DNA of 23,206 nt from SG8-41 sp035620515 (GCA_035620515.1 DASPGR010000310.1:1-23206), one strand, 5' to 3'; shown: positions 1 through 7,806, counted from the first letter of the stretch. The notes: a model not told the origin generated them from the sequence alone. Made by a program: numbers and translations.

Positions 1-1056
<1,056 letters not shown>

Positions 1057-1154
1057 GAAGGGCCGCTCGCCCCGTGGAATCGGGCGTATACGGCACGGTC
1101 GGGCAAATCAGGCCCCCGCGGGGCCTCCTCCGCGGCCCTGTCCATTCGCCGGGT

Positions 1155-1182
1155 TTGAAGTCCCCAACGTTCTTGGTAGAAT
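1155..1182 (+). promoter_or_regulatory. Predicted sigma70 promoter for the TPR/L,D-transpeptidase genes
   Basis: A TTGAAG -35 element (1155-1160) lies 16 bases before a TAGAAT -10 element (1177-1182). The -10 is preceded by TGG, which gives an extended -10. Transcription would start near 1190, about 44 bases before the ATG at 1234. The match is good but was read by eye only. Confidence 0.6.
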
Positions 1183-1222
1183 TTCGAGATTCGTGCCACT
1201 AACCCACTGAAAACGTCGAAAA

Positions 1223-1228
1223 AGTATA
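1223..1228 (-). promoter_or_regulatory. Possible extended -10 element for cysS
   Basis: On the minus strand these bases read TATACT preceded by TGC, a good extended -10. No convincing -35 lies 16-18 bases upstream. A start near 1216 would give cysS a leader of about 160 bases. That start faces the plus-strand promoter at 1155-1182, so the two 5' ends would overlap by about 25 bases. Confidence 0.4.
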
Positions 1229-1233
1229 GCACA

Positions 1234-2322
1234 ATGCCACGTCGCTCCATGCGCTTCCCGGCGCTCGTTGCCGGGATCCTGATCGGGCTGTTTATCACCG
1301 CGGGGGTTCGCGCACAGAGCGACGAACTGCGGGAGGCCGGCGAGCTTGTGAAGCTCGGGCAGTACGATCGCGCCATGACGCAGGTGGACGCGTACCTCAA
1401 GGACCGGCCCAAGGACGCGCGCGGGCGCTTTCTCAAGGGCCTCATTCTTGCGGAGCAAAAAAAGTCAGACGACGCCATCGTGGTTTTCACCGAGCTCACG
1501 CGCGACTACCCTGAGTTACCCGAACCGTACAATAACCTCGCCGTGCTCTATGCCAACCAGGGGCAGTACGACAAGGCGCGCACCGCGCTCGAGATGGCGA
1601 TCCGGACCCACCCCAGCTATGCCACGGCGCACGAGAATCTCGGCGATGTGTACGCGAAGATGGCGAGCCAGGCCTACGACAAGGCGCTGCAGTTCGATCG
1701 CGGAAACCGCACTGCGCAGACGAAGCTCAATCTGATCCGGGAACTCTTCCCCAACACGCCGCCCGCGTCCAAGGCCGCGACGGGAGCGGTCGCAAAGACG
1801 GGCGATGCAACTTCGAAGCCGGCTCCAAAGGCGGCCGCGCCGAAGCCCGTGGGGCCCATCGCCAGCACACCGCCCGCCGTTGCCGCCGGCGCGGACCCGA
1901 AGACGGGCAGCGGAGCGAAGAAACCGGCGGGCGCACCGGCCGGGAAGGACAAGGCTGCGGCAAAGGCGCCGGCCCCCGATAACACGCGATTGGTGCTGCA
2001 AGCCGTCGATCAATGGGCGAAGGCCTGGTCAGCCAACGACGTCCCCGCCTATCTCACTCACTACGCGGCGGACTTCGAGCCGCCGGAGGGCCTGTCGCGC
2101 GCGGCGTGGGAGGCACAGCGCAGGGAACGGATTGCCAAACCACGAAAAATCGAGGTCGCCATCGATGCGCCCAAGGTGGCTTTCACGGGCGAGGACCGTG
2201 TCAAAGTGACCTTCCGCCAGCGCTATCGCTCCGATACCTTTAATGCCACCGGAATGAAGACCCTGGAGATGGTCAGGCAAGGCGATAAATGGCTGATAAC
2301 GCGCGAACTGTTCGGAGGCTGA
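1234..2322 (+). CDS. Secreted TPR protein with C-terminal NTF2-like (Csd6-type) domain
   Basis: Exact function is not recognised; a cell-envelope role is likely. The 362-residue product starts with a Sec-type signal (basic MPRRSMR, then a hydrophobic stretch to about residue 27). Tetratricopeptide-type helices follow at about 29-160 (for example DYPELPEPYNNLAVLYANQG). An Ala/Pro/Lys-rich linker covers about 174-249, and an NTF2/SnoaL-like domain covers 250-361. That last domain matches the C-terminus of the next gene product (HYAADF versus HYAAAF, VTFRQRY versus ITFRQDY), the kind of domain found at the end of the Helicobacter peptidoglycan carboxypeptidase Csd6. The gene overlaps the next one, so the two are probably co-translated and may act together on peptidoglycan, the TPR part serving as a scaffold (inference). 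The ATG at 1249 is an alternative start; neither candidate has a clear ribosome site. Confidence 0.85.
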   Translation: MPRRSMRFPALVAGILIGLFITAGVRAQSDELREAGELVKLGQYDRAMTQVDAYLKDRPKDARGRFLKGLILAEQKKSDDAIVVFTELTRDYPELPEPYNNLAVLYANQGQYDKARTALEMAIRTHPSYATAHENLGDVYAKMASQAYDKALQFDRGNRTAQTKLNLIRELFPNTPPASKAATGAVAKTGDATSKPAPKAAAPKPVGPIASTPPAVAAGADPKTGSGAKKPAGAPAGKDKAAAKAPAPDNTRLVLQAVDQWAKAWSANDVPAYLTHYAADFEPPEGLSRAAWEAQRRERIAKPRKIEVAIDAPKVAFTGEDRVKVTFRQRYRSDTFNATGMKTLEMVRQGDKWLITRELFGG

Positions 2323-3608
2323 TCGCCTCCTCGCTGCCGCCCCGCGGGCGCATGGCGCGATTCGCGCTGCTGACGCTTGCCGTGGCGGCGGTGTGCGGCG
2401 CCGTGATTTTCGTGGGCGGGCGCTCCGAACCGGCGGTTTCGGCAATACCGGCCGTGCCCGTTCCGACGGCCACCAGCGGATCCGGGCGCAACGGACCCGA
2501 TGCGCTGCTCGTCAAGACCATGCGTGAGATCAACGCCAACCGCCTGGACGGCGCGCTTGCCGAGGTCGACCGGATCATCGGCTCCTACCCCAACTTCCGC
2601 CTGGCCCATCTCATCAAGGGCGACATCCTGCTCGCTCGCGCGCGCCCGCTCACAACCCTTGGCGACGTCAACGGGGTGCCGCTCGATCAGGTCGAGGACC
2701 TGCGCGAAGAGGCGCGCGTGCGGATCGCCCGCTACGAGCGCAGGCCCCCCGCCACCCATGTGCCCCGCTACCTGGTGCAGTTGACGCCCGAGCAGCAGCA
2801 CGCGTTCGTCGTCGATACGTCGAGTTCGACGCTCTATGTCTTCAGGAACGAGGACGGCGGGCTGCGTTACGTCGATGACTTCTACGTGAGCATCGGCAAG
2901 AACGGCATCAACAAAATCCGGGAGGGCGACAACAGGACCCCCCTCGGCGTCTATCACGTGACAAAATGGATGTCCCGGGCGCAGCTCGCTTCCGAGTACG
3001 GCAAGCAGAGCGAGCTCTACGGCGTGGGCGCGCTGCCGCTCAACTATCCCAATGCATGGGACCGGCGTGAAGGCCGCGAGGGCCACGGCATCTGGCTCCA
3101 CGGTGTCCCGTTCGATACGTACAGCCGTCCCCCGCGATCGAGCAACGGTTGCGTCGCGCTCACAAACGAGGACTTCGAGACGCTGACGGGCAGAGCGCAG
3201 ATCGGGCTGACGCCCGTGGTGATTACGGACGGGATGGACTGGGTTGCGCCCGAGTCGGTCACCACCGTGCGCCTGGAGTTGACCGACCAGCTCGAGCGCT
3301 GGCGTCGGGACTGGGAAAGTCTCGACACCGAAAAGTACCTCGAGCACTATGCGGCGGCGTTCTCGTCGGGACGCTCGGGGCTGCGCGAATGGTCGACGCA
3401 CAAGCGCCGGGTGAACTCGGGCAAGAAATGGGTAAAGGTCAACCTGGACAAGGTGAGCATCGTGCTCTACCCCGGGCGGGATGACCTCGCGGTAATAACC
3501 TTCAGGCAGGACTACAAGAGCAGCAACCTCAAGAGCCGGATGCTGAAGCGCCAGTACTGGATGAAGGACGGCGGAAGCTGGCGCATCCTCTACGAAGGCT
3601 CCGCCTGA
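2289..3608 (+). CDS. YkuD-family L,D-transpeptidase/carboxypeptidase with Csd6-type C-terminal domain
   Basis: A periplasmic, membrane-anchored enzyme predicted to cut or form L,D bonds in peptidoglycan stem peptides. The 439 residues comprise a hydrophobic anchor at about 25-44, a short TPR-like helical pair at about 73-118, the YkuD catalytic domain at about 171-315 and an NTF2-like domain at about 326-438. The catalytic signature is clear: HGIWLHGVP (H266, H271) followed by SSNGC with C288 as nucleophile. The architecture resembles the YafK/DpaA and Helicobacter Csd6 group, so trimming stem peptides or releasing Lpp-type anchors is as plausible as making crosslinks. The ATG at 2289 was chosen because AAGG lies six bases before it. 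It lies inside the previous gene, overlapping by 34 bases and implying translational coupling. The ATG at 2352 is an alternative that would shorten the cytoplasmic tail. Confidence 0.9.
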   Translation: MADNARTVRRLIASSLPPRGRMARFALLTLAVAAVCGAVIFVGGRSEPAVSAIPAVPVPTATSGSGRNGPDALLVKTMREINANRLDGALAEVDRIIGSYPNFRLAHLIKGDILLARARPLTTLGDVNGVPLDQVEDLREEARVRIARYERRPPATHVPRYLVQLTPEQQHAFVVDTSSSTLYVFRNEDGGLRYVDDFYVSIGKNGINKIREGDNRTPLGVYHVTKWMSRAQLASEYGKQSELYGVGALPLNYPNAWDRREGREGHGIWLHGVPFDTYSRPPRSSNGCVALTNEDFETLTGRAQIGLTPVVITDGMDWVAPESVTTVRLELTDQLERWRRDWESLDTEKYLEHYAAAFSSGRSGLREWSTHKRRVNSGKKWVKVNLDKVSIVLYPGRDDLAVITFRQDYKSSNLKSRMLKRQYWMKDGGSWRILYEGSA

Positions 3609-3694
3609 TACACGCGAATGACTGCGTTCCCCGGGAGCATCCGGCGCGGCGACCCTCGCGATTCTTCGTTTCCGGCATCGTAAGCCGGACTGCC

Positions 3695-4306
3695 ATGTAT
3701 AGATCCATTTTCACGGTAATGGCCCTGGTCTGTGCGTTTGCCGCGACAGCCGCCGAGCCGCGGGTCGAGCTGAAGACCAGCATGGGCACGATCGTCATCG
3801 AGCTTGATCCCGAGCGCGCCCCTGCCACGGTGAAGAACTTCCTGCAGTACGTCACAGATGGGCATTACGACGGCACGGTTTTTCACCGCGTCATTCCGAA
3901 ATTCATGATCCAGACCGGAGGCTTTACCCCGGAGTTCAAGGAGAAGCCCACGCGCGCGCCGGTGCGAAACGAAGCGGACAACGGCCTCAAGAACACCACC
4001 GGCACGGTTGCGATGGCTCGCAGGTCGGATCCGCACTCGGCGACCGCGCAGTTTTTCATCAACGTCGCGGACAACCCGTTTCTCGACTTCCGATATCCGA
4101 CGCAGCAGGGCTACGGCTACTCCGTCTTCGGGCGCGTGGTCGACGGCATGGACGTCGTGCGGCGCATCGCGGGTGTTGCAACGGGCGCGGGCCCGGGACC
4201 ACACCGTGACGTGCCGCTCCAGCCGGTCGTCATCGAGCGGGCGCGCGTTCTGGAAGCGCCGGGTTCGGGCACCAGCGGGTCAAAGGACGCGGGCGCCGGC
4301 CGCTAG
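3695..4306 (+). CDS. ppiA: Periplasmic peptidyl-prolyl cis-trans isomerase (cyclophilin)
   Basis: A cyclophilin-type prolyl isomerase that assists protein folding in the periplasm. The 203-residue product begins with a signal peptide (MYRSIFTVMALVCAFAATAA, likely cleaved after ATA or TAA). The cyclophilin core covers about residues 22-185: FHRVIPKFMIQTGG carries the catalytic Arg, followed by the QFFINVADNPFLD segment and GYGYSVFGRVVDGMDVV. The last 15 or so residues are a Gly/Ser/Ala-rich tail of no known role. It is very similar to the next gene, ppiB, which lacks the signal, so the pair is an exported and a cytosolic version side by side. No good Shine-Dalgarno precedes the ATG at 3695. 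The 86-base gap after the L,D-transpeptidase gene shows only a short CCGGC/GCCGG inverted repeat. Confidence 0.95.
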   Translation: MYRSIFTVMALVCAFAATAAEPRVELKTSMGTIVIELDPERAPATVKNFLQYVTDGHYDGTVFHRVIPKFMIQTGGFTPEFKEKPTRAPVRNEADNGLKNTTGTVAMARRSDPHSATAQFFINVADNPFLDFRYPTQQGYGYSVFGRVVDGMDVVRRIAGVATGAGPGPHRDVPLQPVVIERARVLEAPGSGTSGSKDAGAGR

Positions 4307-4352
4307 CGCAGCACCAAGATCCGTCAGCGCCCCCTTAGCAGGCGGGGCCATC

Positions 4353-4375
4353 TGCGCTAACCTCTGGGTAGCGCA
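4353..4375. other. Hairpin between ppiA and ppiB
   Basis: TGCGCTA at 4353-4359 pairs with TAGCGCA at 4369-4375 across a nine-base loop. No run of T follows on either strand, so it is not a clear terminator. It may slow or stabilise the transcript between the two cyclophilin genes. The rest of the 105-base gap shows nothing recognisable. Confidence 0.35.
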
Positions 4376-4411
4376 CTGCCTTCGTTGAACCAACCGAGCC
4401 ACGGGAGAATC

Positions 4412-4906
4412 ATGGTCACACTGCATACCAATCACGGCGCCATTTCACTCGAGCTGGATGCCGAGCGCGCGCCGCAAACAGTCGCCAACTTTCTGCAGTA
4501 CGTGAAAGACGGGCATTACAACAACACGATCTTTCACCGCGTCATCGACGGCTTCATGATCCAGGGGGGAGGATTCGAGCCCGGGATGAAGCAGAAGCCG
4601 ACCCGGGCGGCGATCAAGAACGAAGCGGACAACAAGGTCGCGAACGCGCCCTATACGATCGCGATGGCGCGCACGTCGGAGCCGCATTCTGCAAGCGCCC
4701 AGTTCTTCATCAATGTCGCCAAGAACGATTTCCTCAACCACACAGCCCCCACCGCACAGGGATGGGGCTATTGCGTGTTCGGGCGGGTCGTGGCGGGGAA
4801 CGACGTGGTCGACCGGATCAGGCGGGTCAAGACCGGGCGCAAGGGCTTTCACGAAGACGTGCCGGTCGAGGACGTCATCATCGAGCGTGCGGATGCCGGC
4901 GATTGA
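4412..4906 (+). CDS. ppiB: Cytosolic peptidyl-prolyl cis-trans isomerase B (cyclophilin)
   Basis: A cytosolic cyclophilin of 164 residues, the normal PpiB length (MVTLHTNHGAISLELDAERAP). It has no signal peptide. The catalytic FHRVIDGFMIQGGG segment, ASAQFFINV and WGYCVFGRVVAGNDVVDRI are all present. The ATG at 4412 was chosen over an in-frame TTG at 4385 because GGGAG lies just before it and the protein then begins exactly where the family begins. The stop codon TGA at 4904-4906 shares its last base with the ATG of lpxH, so the two genes should be translationally coupled. The pairing of ppiB with lpxH is common in beta- and gammaproteobacteria. Confidence 0.97.
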   Translation: MVTLHTNHGAISLELDAERAPQTVANFLQYVKDGHYNNTIFHRVIDGFMIQGGGFEPGMKQKPTRAAIKNEADNKVANAPYTIAMARTSEPHSASAQFFINVAKNDFLNHTAPTAQGWGYCVFGRVVAGNDVVDRIRRVKTGRKGFHEDVPVEDVIIERADAGD

Positions 4907-5628
4907 TGCGGCACACTCTCTTCGTATCCGATCTGCACCTCGCTCCGGAGCGGAGCGGCATCGCCGACTCCTTCTTCCGGTTCGTCAAGGGCCCGGCGGC
5001 GCAGGCCGAGGCGGTCTACATTCTCGGCGATCTGTTTGAGTACTGGATCGGAGATGACGATCTCTCCGATCCATTCAATGCCTCGATCGCCGATGCGCTT
5101 GCGGCGCTGTCGCGCGGAGGTGTCGCAGTCAGATTGATGCAGGGGAACCGCGACGTGCTGATGGGGCAGGACTTCGCGGCCCGCTGCGGCGCGTCTCTCA
5201 TCCCGGATCCCGAGCTTCTTGACCTCTATGGCACGCGCACGCTCGTCATGCACGGGGACACGCTGTGCACCGACGATGTCGAGTACATGAAATGGCGCGC
5301 CAAGGCGCGCAACCCCGAATTCCAGGCGAGATTCCTGGCGCAGCCGATTCCGGAGCGGAAGCGCTTGATCCTCGGCATGCGGCAGAAGAGCGAGGAGCAC
5401 AAGCAGGGGCAGGCCCCGGCCATCATGGACGTCGCAACGCCGACGGTCGAGCGGGTGCTGCGCGAGTCGGGCTACCCGCGCATGATCCACGGGCATACCC
5501 ACCGTCCGGCGCGCCACGTGCACGTGGTGGACGGCCGCGAGTGCGAGCGCTGGGTGCTCAACGCCTGGTACGAGCGGGGAGGCTACCTGCGCTGCGACGC
5601 GAACGGCTGCGAAGTGCATGCGTTGTGA
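4906..5628 (+). CDS. lpxH: UDP-2,3-diacylglucosamine pyrophosphatase (lipid A pathway)
   Basis: LpxH hydrolyses UDP-2,3-diacylglucosamine to lipid X and UMP on the inner face of the cytoplasmic membrane, the fourth step of lipid A synthesis. The 240-residue product equals the E. coli length. The calcineurin-type metallophosphatase ligands are all visible: D9 and H11 (SDLHL), D42 (GDLFE), N81 (GNRD), H116 (MHGD), and H195 and H197 (HGHTH). The start ATG overlaps the ppiB stop by one base. The mature-looking C-terminus (CEVHAL) ends at the TGA at 5626-5628. The presence of lpxH rather than lpxI fits a beta/gammaproteobacterium. It is followed by a GC-rich hairpin and then by rquA on the same strand. 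Confidence 0.97.
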   Translation: MRHTLFVSDLHLAPERSGIADSFFRFVKGPAAQAEAVYILGDLFEYWIGDDDLSDPFNASIADALAALSRGGVAVRLMQGNRDVLMGQDFAARCGASLIPDPELLDLYGTRTLVMHGDTLCTDDVEYMKWRAKARNPEFQARFLAQPIPERKRLILGMRQKSEEHKQGQAPAIMDVATPTVERVLRESGYPRMIHGHTHRPARHVHVVDGRECERWVLNAWYERGGYLRCDANGCEVHAL

Positions 5629-5652
5629 GCGCGGGGCGGCACTGCGCCGCGC
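5629..5652 (+). other. GC-rich hairpin after lpxH
   Basis: GCGCGG at 5629-5634 pairs with CCGCGC at 5647-5652, immediately after the lpxH stop codon, with two more pairs possible inside. No U-tract follows, so it is at best a weak or Rho-assisted stop. It sits ten bases before the FNR-type site, which would fit rquA having its own promoter. Confidence 0.35.
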
Positions 5653-5661
5653 CATGCCGAT

Positions 5662-5675
5662 TTGATCCATGTCAA
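5662..5675 (+). promoter_or_regulatory. FNR/Anr-type operator upstream of rquA
   Basis: The bases TTGATCCATGTCAA match the FNR/Anr consensus TTGAT-N4-ATCAA at nine of ten defined positions, the one change being G for A at the start of the right half. FNR-family proteins activate genes when oxygen is low. The centre is at 5668.5. For a class II promoter (centre at -41.5) the -10 would fall near 5697-5703, where GAAAAT occurs at 5697-5702, with a start near 5710. The site lies in the lpxH-rquA gap, where no coding sequence is expected. Confidence 0.65.
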
Positions 5676-5700
5676 GGCGGGCGGGCCCGGGGACATGAAA

Positions 5701-6483
5701 ATGATGGAAACGCGAACTCCGATGCCCCTCCCCGACCCGATTCAGAAAACCGCCGCTCCGGCCAACGTGGAAGCAAAGGCCGGCACATCTCCCGCGACGC
5801 AGCTTGGTGTGCCCGTAGCGCTTCCGGAGTATCTCGAGCAGACGTACTGGTGGGCCTACCTGCACCCGCGAGGGGTCAGTTTCTTCGAGCGCCAGTGGCT
5901 GGTGAATCTCATTCTTTGGGGAAACTACAGACCGTTGCGCGACACGGCTTTCAGCGAGCTTCCCTCGGCCGGAACCGCTCAGGTCCTGCAGGTGGCGTGC
6001 GTCTACGGCGACTTCACTGCGACGCTGGCGCGGCACCTCGGCCCCTCGGCGCGCCTCGACGTTGTGGACGTTGCTCCGGTTCAGCTCGAAAACCTCCGCA
6101 GGAAGGTCGGCCGCCGGGCAAGCGTCGTCCTGCACCACCAGGATTCGGCAAATCTCGCGTTCCCCGACCAGAGCTATGACTTTGTCGTGGTCTTCTTTTT
6201 GCTGCACGAGCAACCGCAACAGGCAAGAATGCGCACGGTCGCGGAAGCGCTTCGGGTTGCCCGTCGCGGCGGCAAGATCATATTCGTCGACTACCACCGC
6301 CCATCAGAACTGAATCCACTGCGCTACGTCATGCGGCCCATCCTGGGAAAGCTCGAGCCGTACGCGCTCGACATGTGGTCCACGGATATCGCGAGCTGGC
6401 TGCCCGCGAATGCAAGACCCTCCCGCGTGGAGAAAAGCGTCTATTTCGGGGGGCTCTACCAGAAGGTCGTGGTCACCCTTTAG
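5701..6483 (+). CDS. rquA: Rhodoquinone biosynthesis enzyme RquA (SAM-dependent, methyltransferase-like)
   Basis: RquA converts ubiquinone to the amino-quinone rhodoquinone, a low-potential carrier used by fumarate reductase in anaerobic respiration. It has a class I methyltransferase fold related to UbiE/UbiG but does not act as an ordinary methylase. Marks seen, numbered from 5701 (260 residues): LPEYLEQTYWWAYLHPRGV at 41-59, FERQWLVNLILWGN at 62-75, and a SAM loop VACVYGDFT at 98-106 where true methylases have the GxGxG form. Then follow LDVVDVAPVQLENLRRK at 119-135, SYDFVVVFFLLHEQP at 158-172 and GGKIIFVDYHRP at 190-201. About 35 N-terminal residues are variable and Pro/Ala-rich. The start is uncertain: 5701 has GGA seven bases upstream, 5695 and 5704 are close alternatives, and 5722 would be needed if transcription starts near 5710. 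It ends 18 bp from the end of convergent metZ. Confidence 0.88.
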   Translation: MMETRTPMPLPDPIQKTAAPANVEAKAGTSPATQLGVPVALPEYLEQTYWWAYLHPRGVSFFERQWLVNLILWGNYRPLRDTAFSELPSAGTAQVLQVACVYGDFTATLARHLGPSARLDVVDVAPVQLENLRRKVGRRASVVLHHQDSANLAFPDQSYDFVVVFFLLHEQPQQARMRTVAEALRVARRGGKIIFVDYHRPSELNPLRYVMRPILGKLEPYALDMWSTDIASWLPANARPSRVEKSVYFGGLYQKVVVTL

Positions 6484-6501
6484 CGTCCGTTCCTGGGGAG
6501 A

Positions 6502-7677
6502 TCATGCGTTGAGGCCCCTCGCCAGGTCAGCCTTGATGTCCTCCACGCTGTCGAGACCGACGGAAACGCGCAACAAGCTGTCGCCTATGCCTGCCGCGGC
6601 ACGTTGCGCCGGCGTGTTTCGACCGTGAGTTGTCGACGCGGGATGCGTGATGGTGGTCTTGGTGTCACCCAGATTGGCGGTAATCGACAGCAGCCGTGTT
6701 TCGTCGACTACACGCCATGCGCCCTCCCGCCCCCCCTTCACCTCGAAAGACACGACGGCGCCGGGCGCCTTTTGCTGGCGCTGCGCCAGATCGTACTGGG
6801 GATGCGACCGGAGCCCCGGATAGTAGACACGCTCGACGCGCGGCTGCTGTTCCAGCCAGCGCGCGAGCTCCAACGCGCTCGCACATTGTGCCTGGATGCG
6901 GATCTTGAGCGTCTCAAGCCCCTTCAGAATGACCCAGGCATTGAATGGGCTCAGAGACGGCCCCGCGCTGCGCAGGAAACCGAATACCGGCTCGTATATC
7001 ACGTCGCGCCTGCCGAGGATGGCACCGCCCACGACGCGGCCCTGGCCGTCCAGATACTTGGTGGCCGAATGAATCACGATATCCGCTCCCAGTTCGAGCG
7101 GCCGCTGCAGAATGGGCGTGCAAAACACGTTGTCGACCACCAGCAGCGCCCCCGCCTTTTTCGCCACCGCGGAGATGGCTGCGATGTCGTAGATCTCCAT
7201 CAACGGGTTGGATGGCGTCTCGAGAAACACCAGACGCGTGCCCGGTCTTACCGCCTCCGACCACCGTGCGACATCGCTCCCGGACACGAAGGTCGTCTCG
7301 ACACCAAATCGCTTCATGATGGTGCCAAGGAGCGTGACCGTCGCGCCGAACACGCTCGCCGAGCAGACGATGTGGTCGCCGGCCTTCAGCAGTCCCATCG
7401 CGCACGAGAGGATCGCGGACATGCCGGAGCCCGTGGCGATGCAACATTCGGCGCCTTCGAGCGCCGCGAGCCGCCGCTCGAGCACCGTCACGGTCGGATT
7501 GGTGAAACGGGAATAGATGTTCCCCGGCTCCTGGTTCGCGAAGCGTGCGGCCGCCTGCGCGGCCGACTTGAACACGAAGCTCGATGTGAGGTAGAGCGCT
7601 TCGGAGTTCTCGCCAAACTGGCTTCGCTCGATGCCGGCGCGAACGGCCAGGGTGTCCAGCTGGTAGTCGTTGCTCAT
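6502..7677 (-). CDS. metZ: O-succinylhomoserine sulfhydrylase (methionine synthesis)
   Basis: MetZ joins O-succinylhomoserine (or the acetyl ester) with sulfide to give homocysteine, the direct route to methionine in the cytosol. The 391-residue product is a Cys/Met-metabolism PLP enzyme: YSRFTNPT at 55-62, ATGSGMSAI at 81-89, VDNVFCTP at 181-188 and the PLP lysine K207 in SATKYLDGQG. GDTKTTITHPASTTH near 337-351 is the family's C-terminal signature. These features and the metZ-purF order, which also occurs in Pseudomonas, favour MetZ over MetB/MetC. Its leader carries a promoter, a SAM-II riboswitch and a terminator (7708-7835), so expression should fall when SAM is plentiful. The ATG at 7677 is the start. 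The 3' end faces rquA. Confidence 0.96.
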   Translation of the reverse strand: MSNDYQLDTLAVRAGIERSQFGENSEALYLTSSFVFKSAAQAAARFANQEPGNIYSRFTNPTVTVLERRLAALEGAECCIATGSGMSAILSCAMGLLKAGDHIVCSASVFGATVTLLGTIMKRFGVETTFVSGSDVARWSEAVRPGTRLVFLETPSNPLMEIYDIAAISAVAKKAGALLVVDNVFCTPILQRPLELGADIVIHSATKYLDGQGRVVGGAILGRRDVIYEPVFGFLRSAGPSLSPFNAWVILKGLETLKIRIQAQCASALELARWLEQQPRVERVYYPGLRSHPQYDLAQRQQKAPGAVVSFEVKGGREGAWRVVDETRLLSITANLGDTKTTITHPASTTHGRNTPAQRAAAGIGDSLLRVSVGLDSVEDIKADLARGLNA

Positions 7678-7707
7678 GTGATCCGCTTTCCGCCTGCCGT
7701 AGGCAAT

Positions 7708-7738
7708 AAAAAAACCCGTTCAGCTTCCGCGAACGGGT
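7708..7738 (-). terminator. Intrinsic terminator in the metZ leader
   Basis: On the minus strand ACCCGTTC (7738-7731) pairs perfectly with GAACGGGT (7721-7714) across a nine-base loop, followed by an unbroken T-run to 7708. It ends 30 bases before the metZ ATG. It is placed to act as the expression platform of the riboswitch just upstream, and may also stop read-through from purF. Confidence 0.88.
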
Positions 7739-7744
7739 CTTTTG

Positions 7745-7801
7745 CCGTCGCTTTAGCTGGATTTGTAACGCGCCCGCAAGCTGAACTTCAAATCGGCGCG
7801 A
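7745..7801 (-). ncRNA. SAM-II riboswitch upstream of metZ
   Basis: Read on the minus strand, the leader starts CGCGCCGATTTG and continues through GGGCGCGTTACAAAT to CCAGCTAAAGCG, closely matching the SAM-II aptamer family (a CGCG..GATTT..GCGCG..AAAT..AGCTAAA order). P1 is CGCGCC (7800-7795) with GGCGCG (7774-7769). The pseudoknot is supported by ATTTG (7793-7789) with CAAAT (7765-7761), and GCTT (7781-7778) can pair with AAGC (7753-7750). The invariant AGCTAAA is at 7758-7752. The aptamer starts at the predicted transcription start and is followed by an intrinsic terminator, then metZ. SAM-II is best known from Alphaproteobacteria in front of methionine genes; here it would switch metZ off when SAM is high. 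Confidence 0.87.
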
Positions 7802-7806
7802 ATGGG

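Noticed and set aside
4353..4375. Terminator between ppiA and ppiB
   Set aside because: The hairpin has a large loop and no U-tract on either strand, so it is kept only as a hairpin.
3695..4906. Recent tandem duplication of ppiA and ppiB
   Set aside because: A periplasmic and a cytosolic cyclophilin next to each other is common in betaproteobacteria, and the two proteins have clearly diverged.
5662..5700. TTG at 5662 as the rquA start codon
   Set aside because: The TTG is the first three bases of the FNR-type palindrome, no ribosome site precedes it, and the added residues do not resemble the family.
4849..6297. A 482-codon minus-strand open frame across lpxH and rquA
   Set aside because: It covers two recognised plus-strand genes and their intergenic operator, has no recognisable domain and has shadow composition.
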